From Patescibacteria group bacterium (GTDB lineage Bacteria; Patescibacteriota; Patescibacteriia; JAHIZJ01), in the NCBI GenBank assembly GCA_041661625.1, contig JBAZUB010000002.1:62001-126000 (forward strand): 64,000 nucleotides of DNA. The letters run 5' to 3'. This document shows, piece by piece, positions 60,677 through 64,000 of the stretch (position 1 is the stretch's first letter; each line of letters opens with the position of its first letter). The notes under the pieces were generated by a model. That model saw only the letters and a program-made list of their open reading frames with translations. It did no database searches and had not been told where the DNA came from. A program made the position numbers and the translations under genes.

Positions 60677-63304
60677 ATGGGCAAAACTTTTTCCGAGAAA
60701 ATTAGACCACCAGAATCAACTCCCGCGACAACCGCACCGGCATCTCCAGAGACGGGGCGTCTTAAGATAATTGCCGGTCAGGATGTCGAAACAGTACTGC
60801 GCGAGGCTCAATCCGATCGCCAAGGATTATCTGATAGTGAAGTCCGGCGCCGGCAAGCGGAGTATGGTTTGAATGAAATCGCTTCGCAGCGACCGAAACA
60901 ATGGTGGCAGAACCTGCTCCAAAATTTTAAAGATCCTTTGAGCCTGTTGTTACTGGCGCTGGGATTGATTTCTTATTTTACCGGTGACGCCAAGGCGACT
61001 ATTATTATCGGTGTTATGCTACTGCTTAGCGTGTTCTTGCGGTTTTTCCAGGAGTTACGGGCCAATAAAGCCGCGGTTAAGTTGCAGGCAATGGTTCATA
61101 CGACGGTGACTGTGTTGCGGAATAATCATCCATGCGAACTGCCGTTAAGCGCGCTGGTGCCAGGCGATATCGTTCAATTATCGGCTGGAAACATGATACC
61201 GGCCGATTTGCGTTTAATTGAATCAAAGGACCTGTTTGTCAATCAAGCCACCATGACCGGCGAAGCCATGCCGGCCGAAAAACATGCCCCGGCCGTCAGC
61301 CATACTCAGGATGGCGAGCTTGAGTTGGCTAATATGTGTTTCATGGGTACAAACGTCGAAAGCGGAATTGCCACGGCCATGGTGGTGGCCACGGGCAGCC
61401 GAACCCGGTTTGGCGCGCTGGCAAAGTCGGTCAGCCGCGATCGTGAGATCACCAGTTTTGATCTAGGGGTAGGCCGTTTTACTTGGTTGATGATTCGGTT
61501 TATCGCCGTGATGGTACCGTTGGTTTTCTTGATCAACGGTTTGAGCAAACATGATTGGCTGCAAGCTTTTCTATTTGCTATGGCGGTAGCCGTGGGTCTG
61601 ACGCCGGAATTATTACCGATGATTGTGACCGTTAATTTATCCAAAGGTGCTATGGCGCTGTCCCGAAAAAAAGTCATCGTTAAACGGCTTAACTCAATTC
61701 AGAATTTAGGCGCGATGGATATTCTGTGCACGGACAAAACGGGCACCTTGACCCAGGGTCGAGTGGTGCTGTTGCGGCATGTCGATATCGCCGGTCAGGA
61801 GAATACCAAGATACGCGACTACGGCTGGCTCAATAGCTACCATCAGACCGGCTTAAAAAACCTAATGGATGAAGCAGTGCTCAAGCACGATAGCGAGCAA
61901 ACCGGAGAGTTGATCCATCAGTATCGCAAGATTGATGAAATCCCGTTCGATTTCAAACGCCGCCGGATGTCAGTGGTAGTTGAAGACAATACCAGCCAGC
62001 ATCTGCTGATCTGCAAAGGTGCCGTTGAGGAGGTGCTGGCCCACACTCGCTGGGTGGAGGTGGGCGGCAAAGTCATGCCGCTCAAAGAATATCATCACGC
62101 CCACAAAGATAAATTAGTCCAAGAACTTGGCACCGAGGGGTTTCGGCTGATCGCGCTAGCGTATCGTAATCTGCCTCTGACCAAACACGTTTACGGGGTG
62201 ACCGACGAAGAGGAACTGACCTTGCTGGGTTTTCTGGCTTTCTTAGATCCGCCCAAAACCAGCGCGGCGACGGCTATCAAAGAGCTGGAAAGATATGGTG
62301 TTGTGGTGAAAATATTAACCGGTGATAACGAGCTAGTTACTCGCAAAATATGCCACGATGTCAATCTGACGATCCAGCGCATATTACTTGGCACGGAAAT
62401 TGAACAGCTAAACGATACACAACTAGCTGAAGCGGCCGAGCAGGCGACCGTATTTGATAAGCTTGATCCTAACCAAAAAGAGCGGATCATCCAAGCCTTA
62501 CAAAGCCGAGGACACGTCGTTGGCTTTCTCGGCGACGGTATTAATGACGCGCCGGCATTGAAAGCGGCTGATGTGGGCATTTCCGTCGATAGCGCGGTTG
62601 ATATCGCTAAGGAATCATCCGACATTATTTTGTTGGAAAAGAGTCTGATGGTCTTGAAAGACGGCGTGCGCGAAGGCCGAAAAATATTCGGCAATATCAC
62701 CAAGTATATCAAAATGACAGCCAGCTCGAATTTCGGCAATATGTTCAGCGTGGCCGGCGGTAGCGTGTTTCTGCCATTTTTGCCTATGCTGCCGCTACAG
62801 GTGATCGTGAATAATTTGATGTATGATATGTCGCAGATTACCATACCGACCGACGGGGTGGATGAAGAATATCTGATCAGGCCGCGTCAATGGAAAATCA
62901 ACCTGATCCAAAAGTTTATTCTTTGGATCGGGCCAGTCAGTTCGCTGTTTGACTACGCAACTTATTTTCTAATGTTGTATGCTTTTCATGCCTGGGGGAA
63001 TCCAGCCCTGTTCCACACCGGCTGGTTTGTCGAGTCACTGATGACTCAGACGCTGATCATCCATATTATTCGAACCCGCAAAATCCCATTCTTCCAAAGC
63101 CGAGCCAGTTGGCCGCTGACCCTAACTTCATTCGCGGTCGTGGCGATTGGCGCCTGGCTGCCATTTTCACCCCTAGCCGACGCTTTGGGGTTTGTGCCAT
63201 TGCCACCCATGTACTGGCTCTATCTGTTGGGCTTCTTGATAATATATTTCACGCTAACCCAGTTGGTTAAGTCGTGGTTTATAAAACGCTACGGGTGGGA
63301 ATAG
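60677..63304 (+). CDS. MgtA-like cation-transporting P-type ATPase
   Basis: 875 aa from ATG at 60677 (MGKTFSEKIRPPES); the frame reaches 60545 across the promoter, so I reject the longer form. Phosphorylated Asp353 is in CTDKTGTLTQG. Other parts: MTGEAMPAEKHAP (actuator), LTGDNELVTRKICHDV and VGFLGDGINDAPALKAADVG (hinge). Helix 4 reads AVAVGLTPELLPMIVTVNLS, and the C-terminal MYDMSQITIPTDGVDEEYL fits the P3B group of magnesium importers. It would use ATP to bring in Mg2+. No regulator or MgtC lies nearby. Confidence 0.92.
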   Translation: MGKTFSEKIRPPESTPATTAPASPETGRLKIIAGQDVETVLREAQSDRQGLSDSEVRRRQAEYGLNEIASQRPKQWWQNLLQNFKDPLSLLLLALGLISYFTGDAKATIIIGVMLLLSVFLRFFQELRANKAAVKLQAMVHTTVTVLRNNHPCELPLSALVPGDIVQLSAGNMIPADLRLIESKDLFVNQATMTGEAMPAEKHAPAVSHTQDGELELANMCFMGTNVESGIATAMVVATGSRTRFGALAKSVSRDREITSFDLGVGRFTWLMIRFIAVMVPLVFLINGLSKHDWLQAFLFAMAVAVGLTPELLPMIVTVNLSKGAMALSRKKVIVKRLNSIQNLGAMDILCTDKTGTLTQGRVVLLRHVDIAGQENTKIRDYGWLNSYHQTGLKNLMDEAVLKHDSEQTGELIHQYRKIDEIPFDFKRRRMSVVVEDNTSQHLLICKGAVEEVLAHTRWVEVGGKVMPLKEYHHAHKDKLVQELGTEGFRLIALAYRNLPLTKHVYGVTDEEELTLLGFLAFLDPPKTSAATAIKELERYGVVVKILTGDNELVTRKICHDVNLTIQRILLGTEIEQLNDTQLAEAAEQATVFDKLDPNQKERIIQALQSRGHVVGFLGDGINDAPALKAADVGISVDSAVDIAKESSDIILLEKSLMVLKDGVREGRKIFGNITKYIKMTASSNFGNMFSVAGGSVFLPFLPMLPLQVIVNNLMYDMSQITIPTDGVDEEYLIRPRQWKINLIQKFILWIGPVSSLFDYATYFLMLYAFHAWGNPALFHTGWFVESLMTQTLIIHIIRTRKIPFFQSRASWPLTLTSFAVVAIGAWLPFSPLADALGFVPLPPMYWLYLLGFLIIYFTLTQLVKSWFIKRYGWE

Positions 63305-63342
63305 CCCGAAGGTTAGATCTGAAATAGCAGGCAAACAAAAAC

Positions 63343-63453
63343 GCCCCCCACCTTTCTCGACGACGGTTTGCGATAATTGATGACGTAAGGCGAAGCCGCC
63401 AAATGGCTAGCGCAACAGTTGATCAATAGACATCGCTTAGAAAGGTGGGGGGC
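63343..63453. other. long-arm inverted repeat between convergent genes
   Basis: GCCCCCCACCTTTCT (63343-63357) is complementary over all 15 bases to 63439-63453, with 81 bases between. The interior can fold further (GGCGAAGCC near 63393-63401; TTGCG with CGCAA). T-rich stretches flank it on both strands (TTTTTG on the reverse, TGTTTTGACTTTG on the forward), so it may terminate both genes. The large, structured interior is unusual for a terminator. Confidence 0.7.
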
Positions 63454-63472
63454 TGTTTTGACTTTGTTTGAC

Positions 63473-63715
63473 TTAGTAGACGTTGGCGAAAAGAGCGATG
63501 GCCAGCAAGGTGCCGGCTAATGAAATGCCGATTATTCCCATGCCCATTAAGGTGTTAACCTTTTTCATTAATGGGTTGGTTTTTTTGACGTCTGTGTCGG
63601 TCGGCGTCTCGGCGACCGGCTCGGTTGGAGCCGGTTGCGCTTCCGCTACCGGCTGGCTTGGTGCCGATGGGGGAGGCGTTTGCGGCTGGGGAGCCGCTGG
63701 TGTGTCCTCGTTCAT
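63473..63715 (-). CDS. small Pro-rich membrane protein (80 aa)
   Basis: The first 45 residues are Pro/Ala/Glu rich (TPAAPQPQTPPPSAPSQPVA) and disordered. One C-terminal hydrophobic segment (GMGIIGISLAGTLLAIALFA) anchors the tail. No family recognised; similar short tail-anchored proteins occur in many bacteria. It has a consensus promoter about 160 bases upstream with a structured leader. Confidence 0.7.
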   Translation of the reverse strand: MNEDTPAAPQPQTPPPSAPSQPVAEAQPAPTEPVAETPTDTDVKKTNPLMKKVNTLMGMGIIGISLAGTLLAIALFANVY

Positions 63716-63873
63716 TTTTGTTTTTTGTTTTACTGATTACTTAAATAAAATACAACACTGGTTGTGTTGCGGATTATAAATGATATAGCTTTGGGTTCAT
63801 TTTGATTTGGTTGTGTTTTTGTTTTCCCCCGAACCACTCGCAAATGCTCGGGTGCGGGGATTCAACTAATGTA

Positions 63874-63902
63874 ATTGTATCACAGTTTTGCGATGTTGTC
63901 AA
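63874..63902 (-). promoter_or_regulatory. promoter of the 80-aa protein
   Basis: TTGACA (63897-63902), 17-base spacer, TACAAT (63874-63879) on the reverse strand. A second TATAAT at 63773-63778 lies closer to the gene but without a -35. Confidence 0.75.
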
Positions 63903-63920
63903 CTATTATTAATAAAAAAA

Positions 63921-63955
63921 GCTGTTTACGTTACCCGGCGGTAAAGGTAAACAGC
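63921..63955 (-). terminator. terminator of the gene at the window's right edge
   Basis: GCTGTTTAC (63921-63929) pairs perfectly with GTAAACAGC (63947-63955); on the reverse strand it is followed by TTTTTTTATT. It lies 12 bases after the partial stop at 63968. Confidence 0.85.
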
Positions 63956-63967
63956 AATGGTTGGGAT

Positions 63968-64000
63968 CTATGCGAGCTTCGGCACCCGCTCCCAATCCTC
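63968..64000 (-). CDS. C-terminal end of an unknown gene (partial)
   Basis: The reverse strand reads EDWERVPKLA then TAG. Only ten codons are visible. The intrinsic terminator just downstream supports a real gene end here. No identity can be given. Confidence 0.4.
   Translation of the reverse strand, partial: EDWERVPKLA

Overview
The window looks like a chromosome segment from a Candidate Phyla Radiation bacterium (Patescibacteria, probably of the Parcubacteria type). This is inferred from family content. Core genes (rpsF-ssb-rpsR-efp, recA, rpoBC, ftsK, typA, uvrB, polA, holA, ruvA, xseAB, rpsT) sit beside very large secreted proteins, an S8 protease with FG-GAP repeats, a FemAB-like transferase, a Mur ligase lacking the usual N-terminal domain and a dNK-type deoxynucleoside kinase. 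No biosynthetic pathways are seen. TGA acts as a stop in all the genes read, so this is not a lineage that reads TGA as glycine.

Layout. 1-2.7 kb: an RNA methyltransferase cut by the window edge, then the rpsF-ssb-rpsR-efp cluster on +. 2.7-16.5 kb, all on -: recA, a truncated secreted protein, a RodZ-like protein with ftsK, a small membrane-anchored protein, and rpoBC with a clear promoter and terminator. 16.6-30.0 kb: a 13-kb surface locus of four secreted proteins. Three are paralogues built from 'VGIG...LTVG' tail-fibre-like modules, and one of these ends in a peptidase S74 intramolecular chaperone. The fourth is a beta-propeller / Ig / Cys-rich / beta-helix protein. 30.1-36.7 kb, on -: xseA-xseB-LCP-S8 protease-Mur ligase, a cell-envelope cluster. 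36.7-43.5 kb: small ORFan genes around a dNK kinase and typA. 43.5-47.6 kb: a TrmB regulator divergent from a zinc-ribbon/membrane operon, then an AT-rich accessory island that includes a membrane-anchored trypsin-like protease coupled to a HEPN-like protein. 48 kb: tRNA-Arg(CCG) flanked by fragments of itself. 48.3-50.7 kb: a sugar nucleotidyltransferase, FemX-like and ruvA. 50.7-55.9 kb: small cassettes (SemiSWEET-like, RidA, DUF559) and uvrB. 56-64 kb: rpsT, holA, polA, an MgtA-like P-type ATPase and a small membrane protein.

Two styles of gene are visible. Core genes usually lack an obvious Shine-Dalgarno, and two (uvrB, the ATPase) may be leaderless. A set of short ORFans each has its own TTGACA-type promoter, a strong GGAGG and often its own terminator. 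The best candidates for something undescribed are the fibre locus with its self-cleaving chaperone, the protease-HEPN pair, and the TrmB-controlled divergent operon with repeated TGTC/GACA sites. All assignments come from reading the sequence and translations; no database search was run.
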